Shown: piece by piece, positions 13,369 to 25,352 of the stretch | Numbering within the stretch: position 1 is the stretch's first letter | Layout: each line of letters begins with the position of its first letter | NCBI GenBank assembly: GCA_963921425.1 | Contig: OY992839.1 | Span: 3,288,501-3,352,500 of the forward strand | Length of the DNA: 64,000 bases | Direction: 5' to 3' | Origin: Dryas octopetala | Taxonomy: Eukaryota > Streptophyta > Magnoliopsida > Rosales > Rosaceae | The notes under the pieces: generated by a model | Seen by the model: the letters and a program-made list of their open reading frames with translations, nothing else | Databases searched by the model: none | Told to the model about the DNA's origin: nothing | Program-made: the position numbers and the translations under genes

Positions 13369-15736
13369 CTAGCAAGGTTGGAAAGGCAAAGATGATAGAG
13401 GCTAGGACTTGTAACGGCAAGAGTTATTATGGTTTGTCATCTTTGTGGTTATTGTTAGTCCGCCATTAAAACTGCTTTGTCCTCAGTGAGAGGTTTGTTA
13501 CCTTCGTTGTTATCGTCATCATATTATTAATTAGCATCACTTTTTTTCCCTTCCCCTTTTAATTTTTTTTTTTTTCTGGCTAGACATGTATAGCAAGAGA
13601 CACCTTAAATATTATTATGAATATTCCATATTTATGTAATATCCATCTATTTGTTTCATATATAGATGGTGGTGGTGGTATATATGTGATAATTTGGGTG
13701 GTATTTGTTTCTTTGTTATATGAGAGAGAGTTCAAAGATATATTATATATACATGTGATCATTGTTTGGTTCTAATAATCATATTTATCTTAATGAAATG
13801 CTTAATCTGTGTGTTGATGGTGAAATCACATTACATAGGTGATTAATTGGTTAATTAATTTTGTTCATACATATATGTCATATTGCTAGTGATAATGGTC
13901 CAAATTTGGATTTTTGTAAACTTTTGGATGGGTTTGTACATAGTACTACATCAAATTGAAGAAAGAAAAGCATAATCTGAAAAGGAAAGAAAAGAAAAGA
14001 AAAAGGAAAGAAAAGAAAAGAAAAAGGAATGGAGGAGGAAGATAGAGTACTGAGAAATCCAGCATGTGGGTTGTTGCATGGCATGGGGGTAGCTTCTTTA
14101 AATTGTACTATTGGGTTTGATCAAAGTGTTCATGATGAAAAAGAAGGGCAGCATAAGAACCAAAATCTGGGCTGATCGAGAGGCTGCTCAATGGAAGCAG
14201 TGGTGTCAGATCTGTGTGTGACACAGTGAAGGCCAGGGAGGACCTTTTGTTTTGCCTGGGAAATTATTTGCATTTTGCTTTTTGGACTTTGGCTTTTGTC
14301 TTCTCAACACACATAATCCGAGAAAGCTGATTATACAATTACCAACCAAGCAATTGCAAAGTCATCATCATGATGGTGATCAGAACCCATGATTTTATTA
14401 CATAACAGTGTGGTTTCCTGTTGTTGAATAAGCTGCTTTCCAATCATATGCTTTATGATTGTGCTTTTGAAATAGAAAAATATTCCAATACATATACATA
14501 ATATCAGTTCTGTTTTTGTTCAGCAAAATCTAAAGTGCAAACTATATATACACTTACTGTTTTGTATGTGAGAGGTCATAACCCACAATGCAATTGCTTC
14601 TCCAATTAAGTTGTTACACTTATTTCTGCATTGTCATCTCATTTTTATCAGACTTTTTTTTGAGACATATATATGTTATATATATACCAAAAATATGTTA
14701 CCCTAAAGGGCACATCACATAAACAAAAGCCCAAAAGTCAAATTATGTGAGGAACTTTAATTTTCATCATAATATTCCATTTTCTAAAATGAAAAACCTA
14801 AATGCACGCTTAGTAATTGGGTGAAGTATTAGAAGCAGTCTGTTCATGTCACTGCACTAAAGCATAATGGGGATGAAGCCTAAGGAGGGGCATTAAGATG
14901 TATGGGTGAGGAAGGGGCTTCAGCCAAGCTAGGCAAACCAGAAAAGGATGATTGGAAACAAAATAAGTCTTTCTCTAAATCAAGGAATTAAAACAAACAC
15001 CTTGGTTGGACTTGAAGAAGCACATTTTGTTAATTTCATCATGTTGTGTGAGAAACTAGTGCATTTTATCTGTAGTACTTGTCCAATCAAAAAAGCAGAA
15101 GCCAATTCTAGATTGAAAAGAAAGGAAAAGAAAATCAATAAAGTAACTGCAGTACGTTCTTCTAAACTGACACAAAAATCATTTAATAATGATGGTCATT
15201 GTTTCATGGAAGACCTAGAGTTTATAAATACCAAGGATGCTTATGTTCCAGTGTCAATGGAACAAGCAATGGCTCATCATAACTTCTTGAAAATAACCAT
15301 CAAGTTTATGATTAAGCCGTTTGAACTTTAAAAATTTAAAGTTTTAATTTCAGCTATTTTATTGCTTTGAAAATGTGTATATTTGGTTTTCAACTTTAAA
15401 GAGGTAAATAACTAGTAACTTTAATTCACTTTAATGTCAGTCAAAGATAAAAGAAAAGTCTGTCACAGATTCACAGTTTAACAGTTGCATGCTTACCGTT
15501 TCATGATAAAAGGTTGGGAGGTGGTGGTAAGTGGAAATGCTTTCAATTTATTGAAAGATGTCTTCAGCCATTTCAATCTTTGAAATCTTACATTTACTTT
15601 CTTTTCCTTTTTCAATAGTTTATATCAGAAGTACTTCATTCTTGTAGAGATGCAAAAGAAGAGGAAGAAGATTTCATTAATGGATGTATTTGGGCCTGGA
15701 CCAGTTGGGAGCCTTGAAGGTGTATACTGGTCAAAG
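13369..15736. other. intergenic, no gene seen
   Basis: The stretch contains the 3' flank of the CLE gene, AT-rich DNA and a purine-rich tandem repeat (described separately). The 127-codon frame at 14948-15331 opens with TTG and shows no recognisable domain. Confidence 0.55.
13978..14028. repeat. GGAAAGAAAAGAAAA minisatellite
   Basis: A purine-only tract with two consecutive copies of a ~21-bp unit, ggaaagaaaagaaaagaaaa. It is non-coding. Confidence 0.85.
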
Positions 15737-16110
15737 TCTGGGGGATTTCTAAATGTGACCACCAATATCTTTTCCCACCCCATTTGAAATTTTCTCCTCT
15801 TAACATTCCATATTTGCCCCCAGTTAAAGAAAAAAAAAACAGAACCAAAAAACACCACCCCACTAGCCTCCCTCCCTCCCTCCGACTCCAAGTTTCAAGG
15901 GGCAACTCCAATCAAGAGAGAGGAGAGAGAATGGGGAAGAGAGGGAGGGAGGGGGCCGCTGGTGGTGGGACCGGCGGAGGGGCTCCGGTGGTGTTGATGT
16001 TTAATGGTTGTTTTTTTTAATAACTGGGGGCAAAGGTGGAATAGTAAGAGAAAAAATTTTGGGTGGGGTGGGAAAAGAAATTAGTGGGGTATATTTAGAA
16101 GCCCGCAGTC
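15737..16110. mobile_element. foldback MITE with ~93-bp terminal inverted repeats
   Basis: The left arm at 15738-15829 and the right arm at 16015-16109 are reverse complements at roughly 80% by eye. Shared landmarks are cccaccccattt/aatggggtggg and tttgcccccagtt/aactgggggcaaa. The ~185-bp interior is GC- and purine-rich and non-coding. It ends ~180 bp before the EMB1974-like start codon, so it sits in that gene's proximal promoter. Target duplications are not evident. Confidence 0.75.
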
Positions 16111-16287
16111 TCGAACTAATCCCAGAATATGGCCCAAAAGAAAAGAGGCATAACCGGCCTAATCCAATGCCTAAACCCTATAAGCCTAAACCCTAAAGCC
16201 CAATAACGAAACCCCTCCGTTGGCCGTTGACGTTCAACGAAATCGAACTCCGAGAGTGAGAGAATCACAAGTTTTTGTAAAAAAAAA

Positions 16288-19200
16288 ATGGCTCTGAGAT
16301 ATCGGCGTTTGAGAGAAATCTCACGAATTTTGCCGCGAATTCACTCCTGTAAGCTCACTCTCTATCTCAACTGAACTTGAAGTCGTTTGGTCTGTGAGCT
16401 AGTAACACACACACAGATCATAATCTCAAAATGTATTCAATTCCATTTTGGTAGTGTACCTAGCTTTGCAAATTTGCAATAGAAGTAGAATATGCCCATT
16501 TGAGATTTGAAAAATTGTATCTTTGATGATGTCTATGTTTAGGTGATCATTATTTACAATGTAGACCAGCTACCAAATTGTCAGCTTTGTCCACGATTCC
16601 TCAATCACATGCTTGGGAAAGAACTGGTACAAGGACTTCACAGAGTGGGTGTCATGCTCAGCTGTAATTTTTGAATTCTTATTTCAATGTGTATGCATTT
16701 TAGTGATCGAGTTATGGATATTCTCTTTTTCTTAATACCCATGAAAATGCAAATTTTTTTCCTAGAGTTTCACCTGTGGTTTTTCTGCTTGGTTGAGTTC
16801 AAAATTTTGTTTCGAATTCTGGGTTCTTTTTGTTTTTGTAATTGGAGCTTTGTCTTCTGATTGACAGTCTCTTTCAGGCTATCAACCACATCAGAAGTAT
16901 CATACGAGTCTACCCATGAACTTGATCTCTTAACCTTCATTAAATCCACCTTAGATGAGCTTGAAGGTACACAAATTACTTCCTCGGATATTCCTTCCTA
17001 TTCTAGGGTGATGGTTTTTAAGAAAGTTAGTTGTTTTATTAATTGACACATTTTGTATTCCTATTGTGCTTTGTCCCTTATTTACCTTCTGTATTAATGT
17101 ACAGGCCCTTTCCATTGTTGGTTGAATAGGTCCAAGGAAGGCAAAGATTTCTTTAAAAAAGATGGGACTTTCTTGGTTCTTGCTGGACAGTTTCTTGAAA
17201 CTTCTTTAACAACTAGTTGCGAACCTGTTATCATGTTAGAAAAACTGAAGTCACTTCAACAGAGGTAAAAGAAACAAAATGTCGTATGTTTGTGTCTTTC
17301 CACTTAGAACTGGATGCATTATACAGAATATGTTGTTATTGTGTCATTTATTTGTTTTCTCTGCTTAGAATTGGGTGATTTGGGTTAGGTGGGTAGTCAT
17401 TCTAAAGCTCTCTCTCTTCTTTGTGTGTGCTCTTTGTAGGTTTCCTCAGCTCCATGTTATGGGTTTTCTGTCAGGCAGTTCGATTTGCTCAGCTGCTGAT
17501 CGAAGTCACCTAATCCAATATATAGTGAATGCATTCATCACATTTCCCATTATATTATCTGACAAGAACTTCACTGAGGTGAGGTAAAAATCCTTGGTTT
17601 AGCTTGTGAAAAGACTTTTGCATACAGAAACTATTATATCCATAATTATGTAAAAAGTCATTGGCCTGTTAGCAGACAGAAGTAATTGGATCATCTTTTC
17701 TTTCTCACAATTATCATGTGGATTTGTTGTAATCAGATGGAAAATGGGGCATGCTACATTTTGTTTAAAGATTTTAAAAGTCCAGTGGTTTACCATGAGA
17801 AGGACCTGGATCTCAGAGTTCTTAACAAAGGTACTTATGTTATCCCTGAATGACATTGTTAAAATTTTGTTTGGGGCAATATGTTTCTTTTTCTTATAAC
17901 TGTTTTGACTATATTATCATGACATCTTTTACAGTGCACTTCTTGCTTTCAACAAGATCTTTATTTTGGGGGTTAATTTCTGCCAGAAAATCGAATCAAG
18001 AATGTGAAACAACATCTTAGGAGATATGGTGTGTTATAGATAGTCTATAAAATTTGTCAACAGAGGGTAAACCATACTATATTGTTGCAAGAAGAAATAA
18101 GTCAGATACCTACACACACACACCCGTCCCCACCCCCCCCTCCCCACTTTTCAAAGAAAAAGAAAAGAAAAGAGGAAACAAAAGATTGAAGGAACAAGCA
18201 AAATTGCAATATGTATCATAGAAACTGTAACTGTGAGACAAAGGGATCTGCATAGAAAGAATTTTTGTTACAGTTTGTTAAAGTGTCTATCTAGTGCCTG
18301 GTGGATGTATTTGTTTGGTGGTAGATATTCTAAAGTTTAATTTAGTAGGAAAATTTAGGATTCCATATCTATTTTATAATAAAGCAGCATAATTTGGTTG
18401 GGAGATCACTTTTATTTGTCTGATAAAGTGAGATTAGGATTCTGCTTGAGCTTAATTTTATAAGCTGTGGTACTTGTCTTATATCTCATTGAAATTGCCT
18501 CTCCTCCCATTTTCTACATCTTGATTAGACTTTGTTAGGGAAAGATCATCTTTATTAACCTTTTCCACGACGTATTAATGCTCCTATGCAGCTGTTGATG
18601 AGTTGTACATGCAAGATGATGGGAGTTCCAGGTCGCACAATAAGTTGAAAAGCACTTGGGTGAAGCAATATGAGATAATCAAGGAGCCATCTGCCTACTC
18701 TTTGAGGAATTTACTCTTCTATTTCCCAGGTATAGGCTCCTTATGCATCAATGGCTTGCGGCATTGCGTCTGCTTTGTAATAGGAGTTGTGTGCTGTGAA
18801 GGACTATCAAAATCTCTCAACTCCTTTTAACATTTGGCTATAATTTACTTTGACTAATAAATGGTTTCATGGCTTCTGAAGTTCTGAAGACATTGTAAAA
18901 TCCTTTCTAAAATGTACGAAATAAAGAAATTGTTTCTAAACTTACTAAAGAATCTAATCTTTAGTAAACTTACAATAGTCTTGTATCTGTTGTTTGTCAT
19001 GTACATGTACTCATGCATATTTCTGGTATAATTTTCAAGTTAGTTCACGTGGTGTGATTAGATTGGTAAATTAATTTTCTAAAATCTATCAATTACAGGT
19101 TGCATCTCTGCCGATGAAAGTGGGAACCGTCTCTTCCTTTCTGACAGCAATCATCATCGGATTATTGTACTTGATGGAAAAGGAAAGATTCTGGACTGTG

Positions 19201-22200
19201 TATGTATGCTTTTCAGAAAACACTGATTATCACTTTAGTTCTTAACCATAATTTATGCTCATTATTTACTGAAGTGCTTGGGTCAGGCATAACTATAAGT
19301 TTATGATCTCTCAAAGAAAAGTAGTGTTCCTTGTCCCTATTGAAATGACTTCTTTGGGAATCATCTTTTGATTTTTACAGAATTGGCCTTACTAAATTCT
19401 TCTTAGACAGTTAGTTTGTTTCCATGTAGAATTTAAATTGAATCTTATTACTATGTCTTCTTATTGTATATTTGCTTGAATTTGTAAAAGATAAATTGAA
19501 GAAATACGTTCAAGCTCAAGTTTGGACTTACATTGTTTGTGTGTCAGATTGGTTCCTCCCCAGGCTTCGAGGATGGAAAATTTGAATCTGCCAAGTTGGT
19601 GCGCCCTGCAGGTTCATTTTATGTTGCGGCCGAGGATTGCCTATATTTTGCTGATTCAGAGGTATGCATTGACTTGCAAGTTATAATCCGTGGTTTCTAA
19701 TACCGGCAATATATTGCATAGTTCTGTAACTTACCATTCTATGTGTGGGTCTCTATCCACTTAGAACCATGCCATCAGGAAAGCTGATATGGGGAGGCGG
19801 GTTGTAGAAACCCTCTATCCAATGTGTGACACTAATAAGAAGAGTAATCAATTTTGGACCTGGATCATGATCAAGTTGGGTTTGAGAAACAATGTTGATA
19901 CAAGGTCTGAAGAATTGGATTTACAATCACTAATGTTTCCTTGGCATCTGATGAAATCCGTTGATGACAGTTTCTTCGTTATAAACCGGAGGTAAAACAA
20001 ACACGCTAAATTGTTATTATTCTTAACCAAAAATTCATAGTTGCTTGTCGTTAATTGTTTTAACTGGTGGTCCACTTAGTGTTTCCCTTGTTTTTTCATG
20101 GTGTTATTAGGGATTCACTTTTAGTGCTTTATGGGTAGTACCTTGAATATGGATTCTTTTGAAATTAATTTACATTGCAAAGCCTCATACACAAATGCAT
20201 ATGTTCTTAAGTATATGCCATGCAAAACCTCATTTCAACTTTATGTAAGCATGGATGTGATTAATTGATTTGATCTGCAGCTTTGAAACTCTATGGCTCC
20301 TAAATTTGGCTTCAGGAGAGATAAAGGAAGTAGTCAAAGGTTTGTTATCTCTCTCTCTCTCTCTCCGGTAAACTATGTCTTTTGCTACTTTGTTTATACT
20401 ACATGAAATCAAGTCAAAGATCATGATTTAAAAGGGTTCGCGAAGATTTTGGAGGCCTGTGGACCGCACGTCATGGAGAAAGTATCCTTGTTGAAACAGA
20501 TGCCTCATGATTGGTTGCAACAGCAGACTACTGCTGTCTGCTCACCAGAGAGGCTCCCATGTGCTGGTCTTATATCTTCATTCGCCACGTTGCAGAATCA
20601 CGTAATCCTTTGTGACATGGGTACCATTTTTTCTGGAGTTATTTATTTTTGCCTTTCAAGTGAGTTTGTTGTGCACTTTGTCTATAATACTAATTACTCA
20701 TTTGAATGCTTGTAATTTTGAAGTGGGACAAAGTATTTTGAAACTAAGTGAAGAATCTGGAGTATGTTCCACCTTCCAGATTTCAAATTTTGGAATCCTT
20801 GGATTGCCTTATTGGTTGCCTTCCTGTTTGGAGAGAGTTTTTGCTGTGTATGTTTAAATCCCTATCATTTTATTATTTCCCATTTTCTGTCTAATGACAG
20901 TGGTTTCCTGATTTGTTTTCTTATGAACTCCAATTTTTTTTTCTTCATATTTTTGCTGATTTGACAGTGCTGGTGGACAGCTGGGAGAGATTGATCATCT
21001 TGAATGTTTCAGTTTGTTGCCAGGTATTTTTCTTACTGTTAAATATCCTTCATTTGTGTATTTATTGACATTATCTTCATTACTCAGTGTGACATTTGAA
21101 ATGATTCTGCCTCTATTTTCTTGATATTTCAAACTGGAATTTGGGTGTATGACCTTGCCATGATATGCTTCATTTCAAAGTTAAGCAAAAGAGCAACGTT
21201 TGCTGAAGATGTTAAAGAACATTTAAATCTAGTGGAATGCTGCGCTCATTCCTTGTCTTAGCTTCCTGGCATCTTATTATTGGCATCAAGTCAAAATGCT
21301 GAGACTCATAGAGAAAAGATTGATTTAGCTAAATATGCAGATAAACAATTGTTTTCCAGTCATTGCTAACCTTTTTCCCTTCCCAATTTTAGGTCTCATG
21401 TAGAGTATGCTGCTTCTACTATGCAACTTAATATGTTAATGAGCTTATTTGATCCTTGAGTTTTGCTGTATATGTGACAGGTAGAGTTGGCATACAGTTA
21501 AAAGTAGAAATCCCTGTGGACACTGAGCTTGTAGAACAGTTACAAGAAGGTTCTGTATGGCGCTGGGCAAGAGGAGCTGCTACTGAAGTGTCGGGGCTAG
21601 AGGATGTAGGAGGATCTGTGGAGAAGGTTCGCTGAACTACTTTATTCCTTATTATTTTTTCAGATTAATTTTCATTATCCTGTGCTACAAAGATTCTACA
21701 TCTATGCTTTTAGTAGCTTGGATTTCAGCTAGTCAGGGTTTGCAGGTTGGTGCTGCCCAACAATGGTACGATGACTTGGACAATCTTGCCTTTTCAATAG
21801 CAACACCTGACTCAGAGTTGACTGTTGAAGATGATAGTACGACTTTGGACATACGATTTCAAGATGCGAAAGTTCGCATTGATTGTGTTGTCAATACAAG
21901 TCCTGGAACAAGTGAGGTGTGCAAATTCATTTATATCTTTTTTTTTTTTTGGGTAGTTTGAAAGCAACGGAATCTCTGGTTGCACTTGGGAAATTCCAAC
22001 ATTTTTCTTGTCAATTGTTCCTTACATGCTTAAATTGCAACAAGGCCTTATAACATCAATAATTCTGTAATTTCCTCTCCTTGCTTTCACCTAATTTCAG
22101 GGAATTATCCTCACAGGTCAATTTTGCGCTAACGTTTGCAACCTTGTCATCATGCAGGTTATTGTTTATGCAGTGTTGTATTTAAAACTTGGAAGAAAGC

Positions 22201-22463
22201 AAGAATTATTAGAGGATAACCAGGAGAAATATGCAGCAATGATAGCAGATATTTTGAACTCAGAGAGAAGTGGAAAGATGGGAAGAGATTCATGCATTCA
22301 GTTCTTGTTGAAATCAAACAGAGATTTGAGAGATCTCATCTTTATGAAACCTCTACATGTGAGGATAAAATTGGATTGTCTTGATCACCCAAAGGCTCCT
22401 AATTCAAAAGACATTATCCTAACAGACTCCAACATTGAGGTCAATGTATCGCTTAACTCATAA
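16288..22463 (+). CDS. EMB1974: NHL-repeat protein, EMB1974-like
   Basis: Seventeen exons join in frame to about 763 residues: 16288-16348, 16543-16663, 16878-16966, 17105-17264, 17440-17578, 17737-17830, 18592-18729, 19099-19199, 19548-19661, 19765-19991, 20281-20339, 20435-20620, 20724-20847, 20968-21023, 21481-21626, 21746-21916 and 22158-22463. The N-terminus (MALRYRRLREISRILPRIHS) is Arg-rich without acids until residue 10, which suits an organellar presequence. A thioredoxin-fold-like region is followed by NHL-type beta-propeller repeats, for example LFLSDSNHHRIIVLDGKGKI and LYFADSENHAIRKADMG. Arabidopsis EMB1974 (At3g07060, as I recall) has the same layout and a similar length and is needed for embryo development; its biochemical role is unknown. 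The end of exon 2 is the least certain splice, because a GTGTCA donor 14 bp upstream keeps the same phase. Confidence 0.88.
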
Positions 22464-23566
22464 TACTCAGAGTTGATAACTTCATATTTTTGTATACTCT
22501 TATAAATTGATTGTGTTATAATGCTGTATCCATCATATTGGTTATGAGTAATTAATTATTTTATTTCCAATGGCTTGTTATTTGTTTTGGCATTTATTGT
22601 TGGAAACAATAGTACCACGCAAGAATGGTAAGATTCACAAGTTCATAACTATTAAGAAGATGCTTTATGACTTGAACTTTAGCAAATGGAAGCATGTTTG
22701 CTCTGTTAAGTACTCTTCTGTCGTGACTATCATGTATTTCTTCATACAACGTCACATGTTATTCTTTTGTTGACATTCCAACGCAGGCCAACAATAAGAA
22801 CATTAAATTGGAGTCTTAAAAATACTTCTGTCTCTATCGGCTTATTGAAGCTAGGAAATGCATGCACCTAGTCATGTATTTCTTAGCAATTATACAAATT
22901 GTGCTTTTAAGGCTATGGAATCTCCTAATTTTGGGTTGTACATGTGTTCATTGGCTTCGTACGAGACCCGTGAAGGAATGAGTAAGAAGTGAGAAGGTGG
23001 GTTGATGATTATGATGATATGAACTACATACTAGGGCATCATGTGGTTCACAAGCAAATCCTTGTTTTTTCTTAATCTTGTTTCAATTCATCCAAACAGC
23101 CCAATTTATTTCTCAATTTCAGATTCCCTACTAGTATTTTTTTGTGGTAATATTGCATTAGTGTATTTATGATCGAAATTAAGTTGTACTTCCATTTAAA
23201 AAACTTTCTAATGTAAATTCCAAATCCTAAGCAACCAGTATTCTAAATCTTAAGCAACCCATTAATAAACTCGGGCAAACTTTCTGTCCTTTTTTTATCT
23301 TTTATGTTTTAAGCAACCACCAGTAGGCCTTCCTTTGTTTTCTTTCGTTTTTTTTCCCCTTTTTATTGGCCTGAAGAGAACAGTATGACTACCAAGTACA
23401 AACAAAAAAAAGGAAACCCAGCGAAACAGAGAAGTGAATAAACAAAATGAGCAGCAACTTCTCAATGTTGAGAATGTGAGTCACTGAACCTTAGTTTAAT
23501 CAATATTTCTTGGCAGAAACTATCACCTTCTGTAATTCATTATATTTTTTCAATAAGAACATCCTC
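22464..23566. other. intergenic, no gene seen
   Basis: 3' flank of the EMB1974-like gene and promoter of the phytocyanin gene. I see short T- and A-rich tracts but no gene or obvious element. Confidence 0.6.
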
Positions 23567-23574
23567 TATATAAG
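23567..23574 (+). promoter_or_regulatory. TATA box of the phytocyanin gene
   Basis: TATATAAG lies 76 bp upstream of the ATG at 23650. Transcription would start near 23600, downstream of the in-frame ATG at 23584. This supports 23650 as the true start. Confidence 0.65.
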
Positions 23575-23649
23575 CAACTTAAAATGTTTCCGATATTCAC
23601 TTCCATTCCCAATTGCCAATTCCCACCTTTTTATCATATAACAACAAGA

Positions 23650-24125
23650 ATGTCTCACCAGGGAAGATGCAGTGCAATTCAAACAGCAATAGTCACTATT
23701 CTACTCCTCCATCTCTTCCTTTCTATTGCGTCTGCTCAAAAAACTACGTACACGGTCGGTGATGACTCTGGATGGACTTTCAATGTCGAAAACTGGACAG
23801 ATGGGAAGAAGTTCAGAGCCGGCGATGTTCTTTGTAAAACTAGAACACCCATCATTCACTATTCTTTACTATAAGCATTGCTTCAGTTGATATTACATGA
23901 CCAATTTATTGATTGTCTACAGTCTTCAACTATGATCCATCCTTCCACAATGTGGTAGTTGTTGATGTGAATGAGTATAGTAGTTGCAGTGCTTCTTCTT
24001 CAAGCTCTGAGACACTCACCACTGGCAAAGATCGAGTCAAATTGGTGAAGGGACTCAACTATTTCATTTGCAGTGTCTCTGGCCACTATAATGGGGGTGT
24101 GAAGATTGCAGTTGATGCTTCCTAA
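23650..24125 (+). CDS. plantacyanin-like phytocyanin with altered copper site
   Basis: Two exons (23650-23833 and 23923-24125) give 128 residues. A signal peptide of ~29 residues ends ...LFLSIASA before QKTTYTVGDDSGW, the usual start of a mature plantacyanin. The intron lies where phytocyanin genes usually have it, just before the FNYDPSFHN strand. Of the type-1 copper ligands, His (in FHNV), Cys (in YFICSVSG) and His (in SGHYNGG) are present. The axial ligand position, normally Met in GMKI, is Val (GGVKI). The Cys that usually follows the second His (GHC) is Tyr, so the family disulfide cannot form and the Cys in YSSCS is left unpaired. There is no C-terminal GPI signal, so the product should be a secreted apoplastic protein. 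Electron-transfer ability is uncertain. Confidence 0.9.
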
Positions 24126-25352
24126 ACAGGAAAAAAAAAAAGGGAGGGTGGTGGCTGAAATGTTTGTCTTTCAGTGAATGTTGGACTCGATCCATGAATA
24201 AAGAATGTGATGTTTTGTCACATACAACTGAATCAATTGCTATGTATTTTTGACTTTTTTTTTTGGCCAATCTATGTTTTGTTGACTTTAACTAACAAGA
24301 AGAAAACCATATAAGGCAACTATCTATAATGTGAGACTATATCAAGTAAAAGTGTAACACTAAGAGTCTAAGACAAGTCAAGCCCGGGCTCAATTAATTC
24401 TTACCATCACTAATGTTAAAAGATATCACACCACATTATGTGATAGTTGATGTATCTAGCTATTAACAACTCGCCATAAGAATTTGATGAAAAAGAGTAG
24501 ATTTCAATATAGTTTGTCTAGCATTACTTTTGATGTATTTATGAATAACTCGTCATAATAATTTGATGTAAGAAGTGGATTCCAATATGGTTACTTCATT
24601 CCTACTTGTGAAGAAATTATTTTGTATAACTGATATATTGACACGTGGTATAACTAGTTTATGTGTAATAATATAGGTGGATATTATTAATATTATACTC
24701 TACTAATATAAACACATTGTCTAATAATATCCTTAGACATTGATTACCAACAAAATTAGGCTGTCCCATTTGAAAATATGAACGTCGTTGCCACCACCAC
24801 CATGCATAGATCTTGGCCACGATGACATCTCATCTCTCTCTCTCTCAACATTGATCTTACACCTATTTTTATCTCACATTTAACTGTAGTTGATTTGGTT
24901 CCCACGTTTTTCTCTTCAATTAAAGACACATTCGCAAATCCCAACCTCCTTCGCTGTTTTGTCTCCATGCTCTGCGGAAACGCCAAAGATATTAACCCAT
25001 ATTTTGGTGTCTTGCTGACCTTCACTTTCCCCTTTTCTGGGGAGAGACATAACAACGTGATTTGGTGCATGCCTGGACGGTCCCTTTACTTTCTTGCCGG
25101 TCTTAGTTTTCAGGTGGTGGAGCTTCTAGAAATTAACTCAATAATCTTGTCCTTCTCTGTTCCTGTTTAAAAACCGGCATTGTCTTTCTTCCTCGGCATG
25201 CATCCCATGATGTGCAAGTAGTTTTTGTGAGGTTTTGTGATCAACTTTGTGTCTGAGTCGATCTGCAGTTCATAAACTGAGATATATTATTATACATAAT
25301 TGGAAAGATTTTAAGATTTTTGTAGGGGGGTTGAATACAACTAGTACTCAAA
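24126..25352. other. intergenic, no gene seen
   Basis: Includes the promoter and probable leader of the kinase gene. Overlapping frames at 24756-25070 (minus) and 24895-25170 (plus) show no family signature and are probably chance. Confidence 0.55.
24464..24590. repeat. two-copy tandem repeat, ~79-bp period
   Basis: A ~48-bp unit containing taactcgtcataataatttgat occurs at 24464-24513 and, with several mismatches, at 24544-24590. Confidence 0.6.

Noticed and set aside
14948..15331. 127-codon frame in the CLE-EMB1974 spacer
   Set aside because: TTG start, no recognisable domain and composition like the surrounding spacer.
24756..25170. Overlapping plus and minus frames of ~100 codons upstream of the kinase gene
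   Set aside because: Neither has a family signature; the position fits promoter/leader of the kinase.
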